Shown one piece after another: positions 42,977-52,239 of a DNA stretch of 64,000 nt; position 1 is the stretch's first letter; each line of letters starts with the position of its first letter. Source of the stretch: Rhizobium sp. NXC24 (GTDB taxonomy: Bacteria; Pseudomonadota; Alphaproteobacteria; Rhizobiales; Rhizobiaceae). The translations under genes were made by a program, and so were the position numbers. The DNA lies in contig NZ_CP024314.1 in assembly GCF_002944315.1 (NCBI RefSeq), forward strand, positions 496,001 through 560,000, in the 5' to 3' direction. A model generated the notes under the pieces. The model did not search any database, had not been told where the DNA came from, and worked only from the letters and a program-made list of their open reading frames with translations.

Positions 42977-43777
42977 ATGCTGCTCAATTTCGATCGCCTC
43001 GGCTGGTGGAAATATGCGCTTGTGGCGGTGACCGTCTTGACGGCAGCCTTCTTGCTGCTGCCAATCCTCTTCATCGCGGCGCTTTCCTTCGGATCTTCGC
43101 AGTGGCTGATCTTTCCGCCTCCGGGCTGGACGCTGCAATGGTACAGCCAGCTTTTCGCCGATCCGCAATGGCTGGGATCCGCCTGGACGAGCTTCAGGAT
43201 CGCCTCGATCGTCACGGTTCTTTCCGTGCTGCTTGGGCTGGTTACTTCATTCGGTCTGGTGCGCGGAACTTTCCTGTTCCGTGACGCGCTGAAGGCGCTT
43301 TTCCTGACGCCGATGATCCTGCCCGTCGTCGTCCTCGCCGTTGCTCTCTATGCCTTCTTCCTGAGGATGGGTCTCGGCGGCACAATGATTGGCTTTGTCA
43401 TTTCGCATCTCGTGCTGGCGCTGCCCTTCTCCATCCTTTCGATATCCAATGCGCTCGAAGGCTTCGACAAATCCATCGAGGATGCCGCGGTGCTGTGCGG
43501 TGCGTCGCCCCTTGAGGCGAAGATCAGGGTGACCCTGCCGGCCATCAGCCATGGACTGTTTTCCGCGGCTGTCTTCTCGTTCCTGACATCCTGGGACGAA
43601 GTGGTGGTGGCGATCTTCATGGCGAGCCCCACACTGCAGACGCTGCCGGTGAAGGTATGGTCCACCCTCAGGCAAGATCTGACGCCGGTCATCGCTGCGG
43701 CATCGTCCCTTCTCATCCTCTTGACGATCACTTTGATGGCGCTTGTCGCAATCGCACGCAAGGTACTGAAATCATGA
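42977..43777 (+). CDS. ABC transporter permease (PotC/PotI-like)
   Basis: 266 residues, about six membrane helices beginning YALVAVTVLTAAFLLLPILF. The EAA loop is AAVLCGASPLEAKIRVTLPA near 175; SFLTSWDEVVVAIFMASP near 205 is typical of the PotC branch. It starts one base after the upstream stop and overlaps the ATPase gene by 4 bases, so the transporter genes are translationally coupled. Confidence 0.95.
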   Translation: MLLNFDRLGWWKYALVAVTVLTAAFLLLPILFIAALSFGSSQWLIFPPPGWTLQWYSQLFADPQWLGSAWTSFRIASIVTVLSVLLGLVTSFGLVRGTFLFRDALKALFLTPMILPVVVLAVALYAFFLRMGLGGTMIGFVISHLVLALPFSILSISNALEGFDKSIEDAAVLCGASPLEAKIRVTLPAISHGLFSAAVFSFLTSWDEVVVAIFMASPTLQTLPVKVWSTLRQDLTPVIAAASSLLILLTITLMALVAIARKVLKS

Positions 43778-44850
43778 ACGAATCTTTCCTACAGATCAGA
43801 GGCATCCGCAAGGAATACGGTCCTGTCGTCGCGGTGCAAGATGTCAATCTCGAGGTCCAGCGTGGCGAGTTCCTGACCTTTCTCGGGCCGTCCGGTTCGG
43901 GCAAAAGCACGACCCTCTACATATTGGCGGGCTTCGAAAACCCGACGAAAGGCGACATAAGCCTCAACGGGCAAACGCTGCTTTCGACCCCGTCGCATAA
44001 GCGCAATATCGGCATGGTCTTCCAGCGGTACACCTTGTTTCCGCATTTGACGGTCGGTGAAAACATCGCTTTTCCGCTCAAGGTACGGCGCAAGTCCAAG
44101 GCGGAAGTCGACAGCAAGGTCAAGGAAATGTTGCGGCTTGTCAGGCTTGAGGGATTTGAGGATCGCAAGCCTGCGCAGATGTCGGGCGGCCAGCAGCAGC
44201 GCGTCGCGCTCGCCAGGGCTCTCGCCTATGATCCGCCGGTGCTTTTGATGGACGAGCCGCTTTCGGCACTCGATAAGAAGCTTCGCGAAGAAATCCAGCA
44301 CGAGATACGCCGGATTCACCAGCAGACCGAGGTGACGATCCTCTACGTCACGCACGATCAGGAGGAGGCCCTGCGTCTCTCCGATCGCATTGCGGTGTTC
44401 TCCAAGGGCGTCATCGACCAGATCGGAACCGGACCGGAACTCTACGCCAATCCACGCACCCGCTTTGTTGCCGAATTCATCGGCGATAGCGACTTCATTT
44501 CCTGCGATCTGCTGTCATCGACGGATGGACATGCGACGATCTCGCTTGGTGGCGACGCGGTCTTCAGAATTCCGGTGCATGGCCAGGCCATCTCGGGAAA
44601 GAGGGGAGCGTTGATGCTGAGGCCCGAACGCATTCGCTTGTCGCGAAACCGAGTGCAGAAAGGCAGCCTTGCGGCGACTGTCAGTGATATCACTTTCCTC
44701 GGCAATAACGTTCACGTTGCCACCGAAACCGCCGCAGGCGAGGCCCTGGCCGTGCGTCTTCCCTTCGGCCATGAAGCAATTACCGGGCTCAGCCGTGGCG
44801 AACAGGTGCATCTGGATTTCGATCCGGATGCCGCTCACGTATTTTGCTGA
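43774..44850 (+). CDS. ABC transporter ATP-binding protein (PotA/PotG-like)
   Basis: 358 residues. Walker A GPSGSGKST near 38-46, Q-loop MVFQRYTLFPHLTV, signature MSGGQQQRVALARAL near 137, Walker B LLMDEPLSALD near 158 and the H-loop VTHDQEEAL near 192. The C-terminal TOBE-type domain (LMLRPERIRLS near 285) is typical of the polyamine/iron/thiamine group. It powers the importer encoded by the three preceding genes. Confidence 0.96.
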   Translation: MNESFLQIRGIRKEYGPVVAVQDVNLEVQRGEFLTFLGPSGSGKSTTLYILAGFENPTKGDISLNGQTLLSTPSHKRNIGMVFQRYTLFPHLTVGENIAFPLKVRRKSKAEVDSKVKEMLRLVRLEGFEDRKPAQMSGGQQQRVALARALAYDPPVLLMDEPLSALDKKLREEIQHEIRRIHQQTEVTILYVTHDQEEALRLSDRIAVFSKGVIDQIGTGPELYANPRTRFVAEFIGDSDFISCDLLSSTDGHATISLGGDAVFRIPVHGQAISGKRGALMLRPERIRLSRNRVQKGSLAATVSDITFLGNNVHVATETAAGEALAVRLPFGHEAITGLSRGEQVHLDFDPDAAHVFC

Positions 44851-44860
44851 AAGTCGTCAC

Positions 44861-46312
44861 ATGAAGCTCCATGATTTGTCACTGTTTCGTCAGGCCTGTC
44901 CCGTCGCGGGCAATTGGATAGAGGCGAAGGATCATCAGGCGACAACCATCCGCAATCCGGCCACAGGCGAGGCACTCGGCTCGGTTCCGGATCTGGGTGC
45001 TGCTGAAACAGAGGACGCCATCCGCGCCGCCGTCATCGCTCAGAAGCTCTGGGCAAAGAAGACCGCGGGGGAGCGCTCCACCACATTGAAGGCATGGTAC
45101 CGCCTGATGATCGAAAATCTCGATGACCTGGCGATGATCCTGACATTGGAGCAGGGAAAACCCCTGGCCGAGGCCAAGGGGGAAATCGCCTATGGCGCGA
45201 GCTTCATCGAATGGTTCGCCGAAGAGGCGAGGCGCATCAACGGCGAGACCATACCCGGCCATCAGCAGGACAAGCGGATCCTTGTCCTGCGCCAGCCTGC
45301 AGGCGTTGTCGCTGCCATCACGCCCTGGAACTTTCCAAATGCCATGGTGACCCGCAAGGTCGGCCCGGCGCTTGCCGCCGGCTGCGCGGTCGTGCTCAAG
45401 CCGGCGCCGCAGACGCCTTTTTCCGCAATAGCGCTTGCCGTTCTTGCTGAGCGCGCGGGCCTGCCACCGGGCCTCCTCAACATCGTCACCGGTGATGCCG
45501 CCGCAATTGGCGGGACGTTGACTGCAAGCCCAGCCATCAGGGTTCTGACCTTCACCGGTTCCACGCGCACGGGCGAACTGCTTTACCGGCAATGCGCGCC
45601 GACGATCAAGAAGCTCGGCCTCGAGCTTGGCGGCAATGCCCCATTCATCGTATTTGACGACGCGGATCTCGACGCTGCAGTCGAGGGGGCGATCATCGCC
45701 AAGTTTCGCAACAACGGGCAAACCTGCGTTTGCGCCAACCGGCTGTATGTCCAGGATGGTGTCTATGAAGCTTTCGCAGCCAAGCTCGCCGCTGCGGTTG
45801 AAAAACTGAAGGTCGGCAACGGGCTGGATCAAGGTGTCGTCCTTGGCCCGCTGATCGACCAGAACGCCGTCCTCAAGGTTGAGGCGCATATTCGCGACGC
45901 GTTGGACAAGGGCGCCCAGGTCCTCTCAGGCGGCAATCGTCATCCTCTTGGCGGCAATTTCTTTGAGCCGACAGTCCTTCGCAACGTTAACGGCAGCATG
46001 CAGCTTGCCAGTGAGGAGACCTTTGGGCCAGTCGCGCCGCTCTTCCGCTTCCGCGACGAAAGCGACGTCATCGAACTGGCAAATGACACCGAGTTCGGGC
46101 TCGCCTCCTATTTCTATGCGCGCGATTTATCGCGCGTATTCCGGGTGGCGGAAGCGTTGGAATACGGAATGGTCGGCGTCAACACCGGTCTGATTTCCAC
46201 CGCTGAGGCGCCTTTTGGCGGCGTGAAAATGTCCGGTTTGGGTCGGGAGGGCTCACGCCACGGCATCGACGAATATACCGAGCTGAAATACGTCTGTTTG
46301 GGCGGCATATAG
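44861..46312 (+). CDS. Aldehyde dehydrogenase, succinate-semialdehyde type
   Basis: 483 residues from ATG 44861, 10 bases after the ATPase stop. Catalytic Glu in LELGGNAPFIVFDDADLDAA near 250, Cys in NNGQTCVCANRLYV near 286 (the CVCANR form is that of GabD-type enzymes), and AEAPFGGVKMSGLGREGSRH near the C-terminus. It likely oxidises succinate or a related dicarboxylic semialdehyde to feed the TCA cycle. This suggests that the operon's substrate is degraded to a C4-type semialdehyde. It ends the operon. Confidence 0.94.
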   Translation: MKLHDLSLFRQACPVAGNWIEAKDHQATTIRNPATGEALGSVPDLGAAETEDAIRAAVIAQKLWAKKTAGERSTTLKAWYRLMIENLDDLAMILTLEQGKPLAEAKGEIAYGASFIEWFAEEARRINGETIPGHQQDKRILVLRQPAGVVAAITPWNFPNAMVTRKVGPALAAGCAVVLKPAPQTPFSAIALAVLAERAGLPPGLLNIVTGDAAAIGGTLTASPAIRVLTFTGSTRTGELLYRQCAPTIKKLGLELGGNAPFIVFDDADLDAAVEGAIIAKFRNNGQTCVCANRLYVQDGVYEAFAAKLAAAVEKLKVGNGLDQGVVLGPLIDQNAVLKVEAHIRDALDKGAQVLSGGNRHPLGGNFFEPTVLRNVNGSMQLASEETFGPVAPLFRFRDESDVIELANDTEFGLASYFYARDLSRVFRVAEALEYGMVGVNTGLISTAEAPFGGVKMSGLGREGSRHGIDEYTELKYVCLGGI

Positions 46313-46404
46313 TCTCTTTTGCAGGAAGCGGAGGCCCCTGTTCCACAGGGAAGGTTCCTCAGCGTTGCACTACGGCGGCTCGATGGAATTGATTGTCATG
46401 CCAG

Positions 46405-46962
46405 CTAAAGCGTCAATTTCAGCTCGCGGTAGTGTTCCGTCAATCTCGCCAGGTTGAAGGCCTTGTTGAGCCCGCTTGGATTTGGAAGCACCCAGATTGA
46501 AACGCCCGCAAATTCGTCCGGCTGCCTGCCCCATTCGACATGCGTTCGGAGGCTGATCGCCGCGTATGCTGCCTTTCCCAGAAAGGCGAGATTTGCCGGT
46601 GCGAAGTTTCTTATCTTGCTTTCCAGTGCAGGAGCCGCGTTGACGTAATCGTGGTTCTTAAGCTCACTGGCGCTTTTGGTGGGCCGTGAGACCGCCGATG
46701 TCAGGCCCAGGCCATATGTCAGCATCTCGCGCTCTTCGTCCGCCCGCAGCAGGCGGGGTGTAAATCCGGCGAGATGCAATACACGCCAAAAGCGGTTGCT
46801 TCGGTTCGAGAAGTTATGGCCGTCCCGAGCAGCGGAAAGGGCTGGATTCAACCCGCAGAAAACCACGGAGAGGCAAGGCGCAAGGATTTCCGCCAGCCCG
46901 CCCGCCTGCATTGCGGCGTCGACTGGATCATGCGTGTCCTTGGCTGAAGTATTTTCTTGCAT
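46405..46962 (-). CDS. mug: G/U mismatch-specific DNA glycosylase (Mug/TDG family)
   Basis: 185 residues. The uracil-DNA glycosylase fold has motif 1 FCGLNPALSAARDG near 34-47 with the catalytic Asn, SNRFWRVLHLAGF near 55, and motif 2 LPNPSGLN near 160. It removes uracil or ethenocytosine opposite guanine. The first 25 residues are a variable leader. It stands alone, convergent to the upstream ALDH operon. Confidence 0.94.
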   Translation of the reverse strand: MQENTSAKDTHDPVDAAMQAGGLAEILAPCLSVVFCGLNPALSAARDGHNFSNRSNRFWRVLHLAGFTPRLLRADEEREMLTYGLGLTSAVSRPTKSASELKNHDYVNAAPALESKIRNFAPANLAFLGKAAYAAISLRTHVEWGRQPDEFAGVSIWVLPNPSGLNKAFNLARLTEHYRELKLTL

Positions 46963-47193
46963 ACCAAACTTCGCTTTGGAAATGACGGTGGAGACGGGGG
47001 TGCGTGCGGCGCCGTCAGCAAGTCTACCGGCAAATTGTCGTCATTGTGGCAGGCAGCGGTGTCTGGCATTGCCCTTCAAGCCTGGCGTCAAACTACGATT
47101 GGACAGCTTCCCAAAAGAAGCTATCTTCAAGGTCTTCTTCCAATTCGGTAAGCCCCGACCGGTCGATCCGCCAACCAGCACGGACGTTCATCC

Positions 47194-48840
47194 ATGACCA
47201 AAGGCTCTGATCTCTTAGTGGCCGCACTTGAGAATGAAGGTGTCGACCGCATTTTTGGCATTCCCGGCGAAGAGAACCTTGACGTTGTCGAGTCCATCCG
47301 CAAATCGTCAATCCAGTTGGTACTCACCCGGCATGAACAGGCAGCCGCCTTCATGGCAGCGACCTACGGCCGCCTGACGGGAAAGCCGGGAGTGTGCCTG
47401 ACGACGCTTGGACCGGGTGCCCTGAACCTTTCGACGGGGGCGGCATATGCGTTGCTCGGTGCGATGCCGATGGTGATGATCACGGGTCAGAAGGGTGTCC
47501 TCTCGTCTCGTCAGGCGCGATTCCAGGTGGTCGACGTCGTTGCGTCGATGAAACCGCTTACCAAGCTGGCGCGGCAGATCGTGTCACCGCAGATGATCCC
47601 CACGATGGTCAGGGAAGCGTTCAGGATCGCGCAGGAAGAAAGACCAGGACCCGTTCATCTCGAGCTTCCAGAAGACATCGCAGCCGAAGAATGCCCGGAA
47701 ATGGCACTCATCGCGCCGCATCAGCTCGAACTGCCGACCGCAAGCGACGCGGCGCTGGACCGCGCCGCCGCTCTCATCACTGCAGCCAAGCGTCCGCTTC
47801 TGATGTTTGGAGCTGCAGCCTCGCGCCCCCGCTCGACGTCAGACATCGCGCAATTTGTGATACGAACCCGCATCCCCTTCTTCACGACGCAGATGGGGAA
47901 GGGAACGGTTCCGGGCGGTACCGAGCTCTACATGGGCACCGCCGCGCTTTCTGAACGCGATTATGTGCACGAGGCGATCGAACAGGCCGATCTCATCATC
48001 ACCATCGGCCATGACACAATCGAAAAACCGCCGTTCATCATGGGCAAGGACGGTCCGCATGTGGTCCATGTCGGATATCAGCCCGCCACCGTCGAACAGG
48101 TCTATTTCCCGCAAGCAGAAGTTATCGGAGATATCGGCCCATCGCTCAAGGCGCTGGCGGATCGCCTCGAGGGCAAACTGCCGAACGCAGAGGCTCTTCT
48201 TCATCTGCGGGAGCGCATTCTCGAACGCATCGCGGCGCGGGCGACGGAAGATCGTTTTACGCCCCAGCGCTTGGTCCATGATATCCGGGAAGTGATGCCG
48301 CATGATGGTATCCTTGCGCTCGACAACGGCATGTACAAGATATGGTTTGCCCGCAACTACCGGACGCGGATGGCGAACACGCTGTTGCTGGACAACGCTC
48401 TTGCAACCATGGGGGCTGGACTTCCATCGGCGATGGTTGCCTCGATGCTTTATCCCGAGCGGCGCGTCATGGCGATCTGTGGCGACGGCGGCTTCATGAT
48501 GAACTCCCAGGAACTGGAGACTGCCGTCCGGTTGAAGCTCAACCTCGTCATCCTCGTGATCGAGGACAATGCCTACGGAATGATCCGCTGGAAGCAGGCC
48601 GTGGACGAGTTCCCGGATTTCGGAATGACGTTCGGCAATCCGGACTTCGTGAAATATGCCGAATCCTACGGTGCCAAGGGAATCAGGGTAGATGACATCG
48701 ACCAGTTCAAACAGGCTCTCGAAGATGCATTCTCTGGATCTGGCGTTCATCTGGTGAACGTCCCGGTCGACTACTCGGAAAATGAGCGTGTGCTGGTTAA
48801 GGAGCTTCGCGAACGGCTCCCTGCAATATTGGAGGGATGA
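47194..48840 (+). CDS. Acetolactate synthase-like thiamine-diphosphate enzyme
   Basis: 548 residues. N-terminal pyrimidine-binding domain with catalytic Glu in LTRHEQAAAFMAATYGRLTG near 48; central domain; C-terminal pyrophosphate domain with the TPP/metal motif CGDGGFMMNSQELETAVRL near 427 and IEDNAYGMIRW. The F-x-x-V-x-D segment near 112 (RFQVVDVVASMKPLTK) is acetolactate-synthase-like. There is no adjacent small regulatory subunit, which fits a catabolic AlsS-type or related decarboxylase/carboligase rather than IlvB. The gene is monocistronic; the histidine kinase gene on the other strand ends 34 bases after it. Confidence 0.9.
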   Translation: MTKGSDLLVAALENEGVDRIFGIPGEENLDVVESIRKSSIQLVLTRHEQAAAFMAATYGRLTGKPGVCLTTLGPGALNLSTGAAYALLGAMPMVMITGQKGVLSSRQARFQVVDVVASMKPLTKLARQIVSPQMIPTMVREAFRIAQEERPGPVHLELPEDIAAEECPEMALIAPHQLELPTASDAALDRAAALITAAKRPLLMFGAAASRPRSTSDIAQFVIRTRIPFFTTQMGKGTVPGGTELYMGTAALSERDYVHEAIEQADLIITIGHDTIEKPPFIMGKDGPHVVHVGYQPATVEQVYFPQAEVIGDIGPSLKALADRLEGKLPNAEALLHLRERILERIAARATEDRFTPQRLVHDIREVMPHDGILALDNGMYKIWFARNYRTRMANTLLLDNALATMGAGLPSAMVASMLYPERRVMAICGDGGFMMNSQELETAVRLKLNLVILVIEDNAYGMIRWKQAVDEFPDFGMTFGNPDFVKYAESYGAKGIRVDDIDQFKQALEDAFSGSGVHLVNVPVDYSENERVLVKELRERLPAILEG

Positions 48841-48873
48841 AATGTCGCTCACCTGAGGGGCGTCAGGCAGACT

Positions 48874-50250
48874 TCAGGTGATCGAAAATGTGGGGCCGGA
48901 GGTTACCGAAAGGCCGCCGGAGCCACTTTCGGGGACAAGAGGAAGAACGATTTCCGCCACCAGACCATTCGGCACTCGATCCAGCAAGGTTAGTTTCCCG
49001 CCATGTCCTTTCCTGATGATGCCTTCCGCTGTCGGGAGGCCGAGGCCAAAACCGCCTCCCGCTCCGGTCGTGCGAGCCTCGTCCGCTTTGAAAAAGGGCT
49101 CCAGCACCCGGGTCTTGAGCTCATCCGTCAAGCCCGGACCATTGTCGCTCACCCTTATAAATATCCCGTCATCGCCGGCATCCTGCAATTCGATGTCGAT
49201 TTGCGTCGCATAGCGGGAAGCGTTTTCAACCAGATTGGATATTGCTCTCGTAAACGAGGGTCTGCACATATATTTTAGCCGCCGTGGCCCGGAGAACCGG
49301 ACATCGATGCCGGTTTCCGAGAAATCCGTTGCAATCGTTTGCAGCAGGCTGGACAGGTCCACTTTTCGAGACGGTACGTTGTGGATCGCGTTTGTGAGAA
49401 ACGCCAGACTCTCATCTATCATGCCATCCAGGACCGTCAGATCATGGAGCATCTTGTGCTGAAGCTCGGGCTGCTCGCAGCGCTCCACGCGCATTCGCAA
49501 TCGCGTCAGTGGTGTCCTCAGATCATGGCTGATCGATGTGAGCATTCGCGTTCGACTTTCCGCCATCTGCAAGATCCGGCTTCGCATAATGTTCAGCGAT
49601 GCGGCAAGGCTTCGAATTTCAGCGCTGCCTTCCGCTACGAACGGCTTTTCCAGGCTATCATCGGTACTTGCGCGTTCCGCCGCCGCCGTGAAGCGGCCCA
49701 TGGGCCTGGTGATCAGCCAACTGCTGACATAGGCAAGCACGATCAAGGGAATGACAATTTTCAGAACTCCGCTTGCGACCGCGGGAAAGAACCACAAGGA
49801 TCTTGGGAAGACCGGCATATGGAAAACAAGAGCCCGCTCCTTATCGACCATCACGATGAGAGGAACGGATTTTTCCTTGTCAAAGAGGTGGCGCAGACTT
49901 CCGAGGAAATCATCTTCCAGAGCGCGGCGCGTCCTCTGCAGAATGTCGGCCGATGTCGCTTCTGTCTCATCACGCGGAGAGATCTGGCTTACCGGCAGTT
50001 TTTCCACCGGGATCTGCAATCTCGCAGCCAAGCTCAAGGCTGCCTCTTCCTCTGCAGGAGATCGTGCGTCTCGGAATTGGTCGACCACACGCTCGATTCG
50101 CCCCGCCAGCAAACCAATCGCGATGCCCTTGTCATGACGGCCGTAGATGAACGGCTCGGTCGTCGCAGCAACCACCGAGACGAGAACGATCAGCAAGAGC
50201 GCCAGCACGAGAATCTGACTGCGGATGGAAGCCATGCGGAGACTTTTCAC
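48874..50250 (-). CDS. Sensor histidine kinase (OmpR-class two-component system)
   Basis: 458 residues. Two membrane helices (about 12-32, ILVLALLLIVLVSVVAAT; and about 155-180) enclose a periplasmic domain. HAMP linker about 185-235, HisKA with phospho-acceptor His in SISHDLRTPLTRLR near 250, and HATPase with N box NLVENASRYA near 345, G1 VSDNGPGL and G2 GGFGLGLPTAEG. The EnvZ/CpxA/BaeS style layout suggests an envelope or solute signal. It is translated from an ATGA overlap with its response regulator. Confidence 0.95.
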   Translation of the reverse strand: MKSLRMASIRSQILVLALLLIVLVSVVAATTEPFIYGRHDKGIAIGLLAGRIERVVDQFRDARSPAEEEAALSLAARLQIPVEKLPVSQISPRDETEATSADILQRTRRALEDDFLGSLRHLFDKEKSVPLIVMVDKERALVFHMPVFPRSLWFFPAVASGVLKIVIPLIVLAYVSSWLITRPMGRFTAAAERASTDDSLEKPFVAEGSAEIRSLAASLNIMRSRILQMAESRTRMLTSISHDLRTPLTRLRMRVERCEQPELQHKMLHDLTVLDGMIDESLAFLTNAIHNVPSRKVDLSSLLQTIATDFSETGIDVRFSGPRRLKYMCRPSFTRAISNLVENASRYATQIDIELQDAGDDGIFIRVSDNGPGLTDELKTRVLEPFFKADEARTTGAGGGFGLGLPTAEGIIRKGHGGKLTLLDRVPNGLVAEIVLPLVPESGSGGLSVTSGPTFSIT

Positions 50251-50969
50251 GGCAATTTCTCCACCATTGCTGCGAATAGGTAGCCTCCCAGCCGCACCGT
50301 CTTGATGAAAGCCGGGTCCTTGAGGTTCGGTTCGATCTTCTGTCGTATCCGGCTGATATGGACGTCGATGCTGCGTTCGACCGGACCGGCCGATCCTGCG
50401 TGCGTCATGGACAGAAGCTGGTCGCGGGTCAGCACCTTGTTGGGATTGGTGCAGAACGCCCAGAGAAGGTCGAACTCGGCGGTTGTCATCGATACTTCAT
50501 CGCCTTCAGCGTCGAAGAGCTGCCGGCTGTTGGGATCGATGCGCCAGCCGGCAAACGTTAGCGGCCCGGACATCTCTTCTTCTCGCCGGGAAAACGATGC
50601 TCGGCGCAAAATGCTTTTGATGCGGGCGATTAGTTCTCGGGAGTTGAAGGGCTTGGTGACGTAGTCGTCAGCACCCAATTCAAGTCCAAGGACGCGATCG
50701 ATATCCTCCCGCCGTGCGGTTAACATCAAAATGGGGATAGACCTCGTTGCCCGCAGACGCATGCAAATGCTAAATCCATCCTCGCCCGGCAGCATACCGT
50801 CAAGAACGATCAGATCGAACCTGTATTGACGGAGCATTTGATCCATCTCGGCGCCATTTGCCACCGCTAAGGCATTGAAGCCGTTGTCTTTGATCAGCTC
50901 GACCAGCATAGCTGCGATATCGGCATCGTCTTCAACGATCAGGATATTGGATTGCTCGGAAGGCGCCAT
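50247..50969 (-). CDS. OmpR-family response regulator
   Basis: 240 residues. Receiver domain 8-122: acidic pair VEDDAD near 11-16, phospho-Asp in LIVLDGMLPGEDG near 54, Lys in VTKPFNSREL near 105. C-terminal winged helix about 140-235 (FDLLWAFCTNPNKVLTRDQL, RSIDVHISRIRQKIEP). Partner of the kinase at 48874. Possible target: the outer-membrane protein gene at 51422, by proximity only. Confidence 0.96.
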   Translation of the reverse strand: MAPSEQSNILIVEDDADIAAMLVELIKDNGFNALAVANGAEMDQMLRQYRFDLIVLDGMLPGEDGFSICMRLRATRSIPILMLTARREDIDRVLGLELGADDYVTKPFNSRELIARIKSILRRASFSRREEEMSGPLTFAGWRIDPNSRQLFDAEGDEVSMTTAEFDLLWAFCTNPNKVLTRDQLLSMTHAGSAGPVERSIDVHISRIRQKIEPNLKDPAFIKTVRLGGYLFAAMVEKLP

Positions 50970-51125
50970 TTCAGATACCTTCCCACGGATTCGAGTGAGT
51001 GCCTCGAGTCATTTCCGTTTCAGCAATCATTCTGTCTGCGTGGGTCACGCCAGCACTCCAACTAAACATTGCCCTCTCATGGACTGCCGCGATGACGGCA
51101 CCGTCAATCGCAATATTGATACAGC

Positions 51126-51350
51126 TCACCGAGTTCCGATGACCGGAAGTTCATGAAGATAGCAAAGGAATTTATGGAGCTGTGTGTGGAAATATTGAGA
51201 TATATTACGGAGCTTGCTGATCTCGGTGCCAATCAGTGCAAAATCGCGATCCGGTTCCACATGGCCAAGAAGCGATCGGATAGCCTTCGGATGCGGCCCC
51301 GCAACATAACTTAACATCAAAAGACACTCCGCAATATCGGCCTGGAGCAT
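51126..51350 (-). CDS. Hypothetical small protein
   Basis: 74 residues with a natural composition: MLQADIAECLLMLSYVAGPH, then KAIRSLLGHVEPDRDFALIG and a His/Phe-rich end (YFHTQLHKFLCYLHELPV). No clear ribosome site precedes the ATG, and I recognise no family. It lies divergent to the outer-membrane protein gene, 71 bases away. It may be real or a chance frame. Confidence 0.35.
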   Translation of the reverse strand: MLQADIAECLLMLSYVAGPHPKAIRSLLGHVEPDRDFALIGTEISKLRNISQYFHTQLHKFLCYLHELPVIGTR

Positions 51351-51421
51351 GGTGCATCGTCACGAGCGGGTCGAGCGTTTCGCATCGCCCTCTCCCTTGC
51401 AAAACAAGATGGGGCATCTCC

Positions 51422-52039
51422 ATGCATTTCAGAATATTCGCTTTCGGCGCCGTCGTTCTCTCCCTGGCCACGCCGGCCATGGCTGCCGATATGACCTTGC
51501 AGCAGTCTGCGCCGCAGGCGGAGCAGCAGAACTATTCGACCTTTAACTGGTCCGGTTTCTATATTGGTGCCCAGGGAGGATATACTTGGAACAAAGCGAC
51601 CTATTTGGGCCTGGACCAGAACATCAACAGCGGATCGGCTGGAGCTCATGCCGGCTATAATTTTCAGCACGGAAACATAGTTTACGGCATCGAGAACGAC
51701 TTCAACTACAACTTCGAAAAAGGCAAGGAAGCAAATCTCGAATGGGATGCCTCCGGCCGTGCCCGTGTGGGCTACGCGCTGGATCAAAATCTGGTTTTCG
51801 CGACGGCTGGTCTTGCAGCGGCAGGCGGCAAGGTCGATGTCCCCGGAGCCGGCAAAAAGGATGATATCCTGATCGGCTGGACGGCAGGTGGTGGCATCGA
51901 GCATGCGTTTACCGACAATATCCTCGTGCGCGCCGAATACCGCTATTCTGATTTCGGGAACCAGGATTTTGGCTCTGAAATCGGAAAAGTCAACGCCGAC
52001 CAGCAAAAGATTACCTTTGGCGCAAGCTACAAGTTCTGA
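51422..52039 (+). CDS. Outer-membrane beta-barrel protein (Omp25/31-like)
   Basis: 205 residues. Signal peptide MHFRIFAFGAVVLSLATPAM with cleavage AMA-AD. The mature barrel begins FNWSGFYIGAQGGYTWNKAT, the hallmark of the Rhizobiales Omp25/Omp31/RopB family. It has alternating aromatic strands (VYGIENDFNYNF, GRARVGYAL, VRAEYRYSDFG) and ends in a C-terminal Phe (ITFGASYKF) required for BAM assembly. These abundant porin-like proteins stabilise the envelope and affect host interaction. Confidence 0.93.
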   Translation: MHFRIFAFGAVVLSLATPAMAADMTLQQSAPQAEQQNYSTFNWSGFYIGAQGGYTWNKATYLGLDQNINSGSAGAHAGYNFQHGNIVYGIENDFNYNFEKGKEANLEWDASGRARVGYALDQNLVFATAGLAAAGGKVDVPGAGKKDDILIGWTAGGGIEHAFTDNILVRAEYRYSDFGNQDFGSEIGKVNADQQKITFGASYKF

Positions 52040-52239
52040 GAGAACTGCTTGGAAGATTTTCCAGTCGCTGCTTCGCCCAGTTTCCATGGGCGAAGACGGT
52101 AGAAATCGAGCTACCGGTATATGGCACAAATCTTGATGAAAGAACGGCCGGCAAACTTCAGCGCGAAGGTGATAACCTGACTGCTCAAGTTGCCGACAGA
52201 TAGAAACGACCGAGTTTAAGCCGCTGCCGTCATTTTTGA

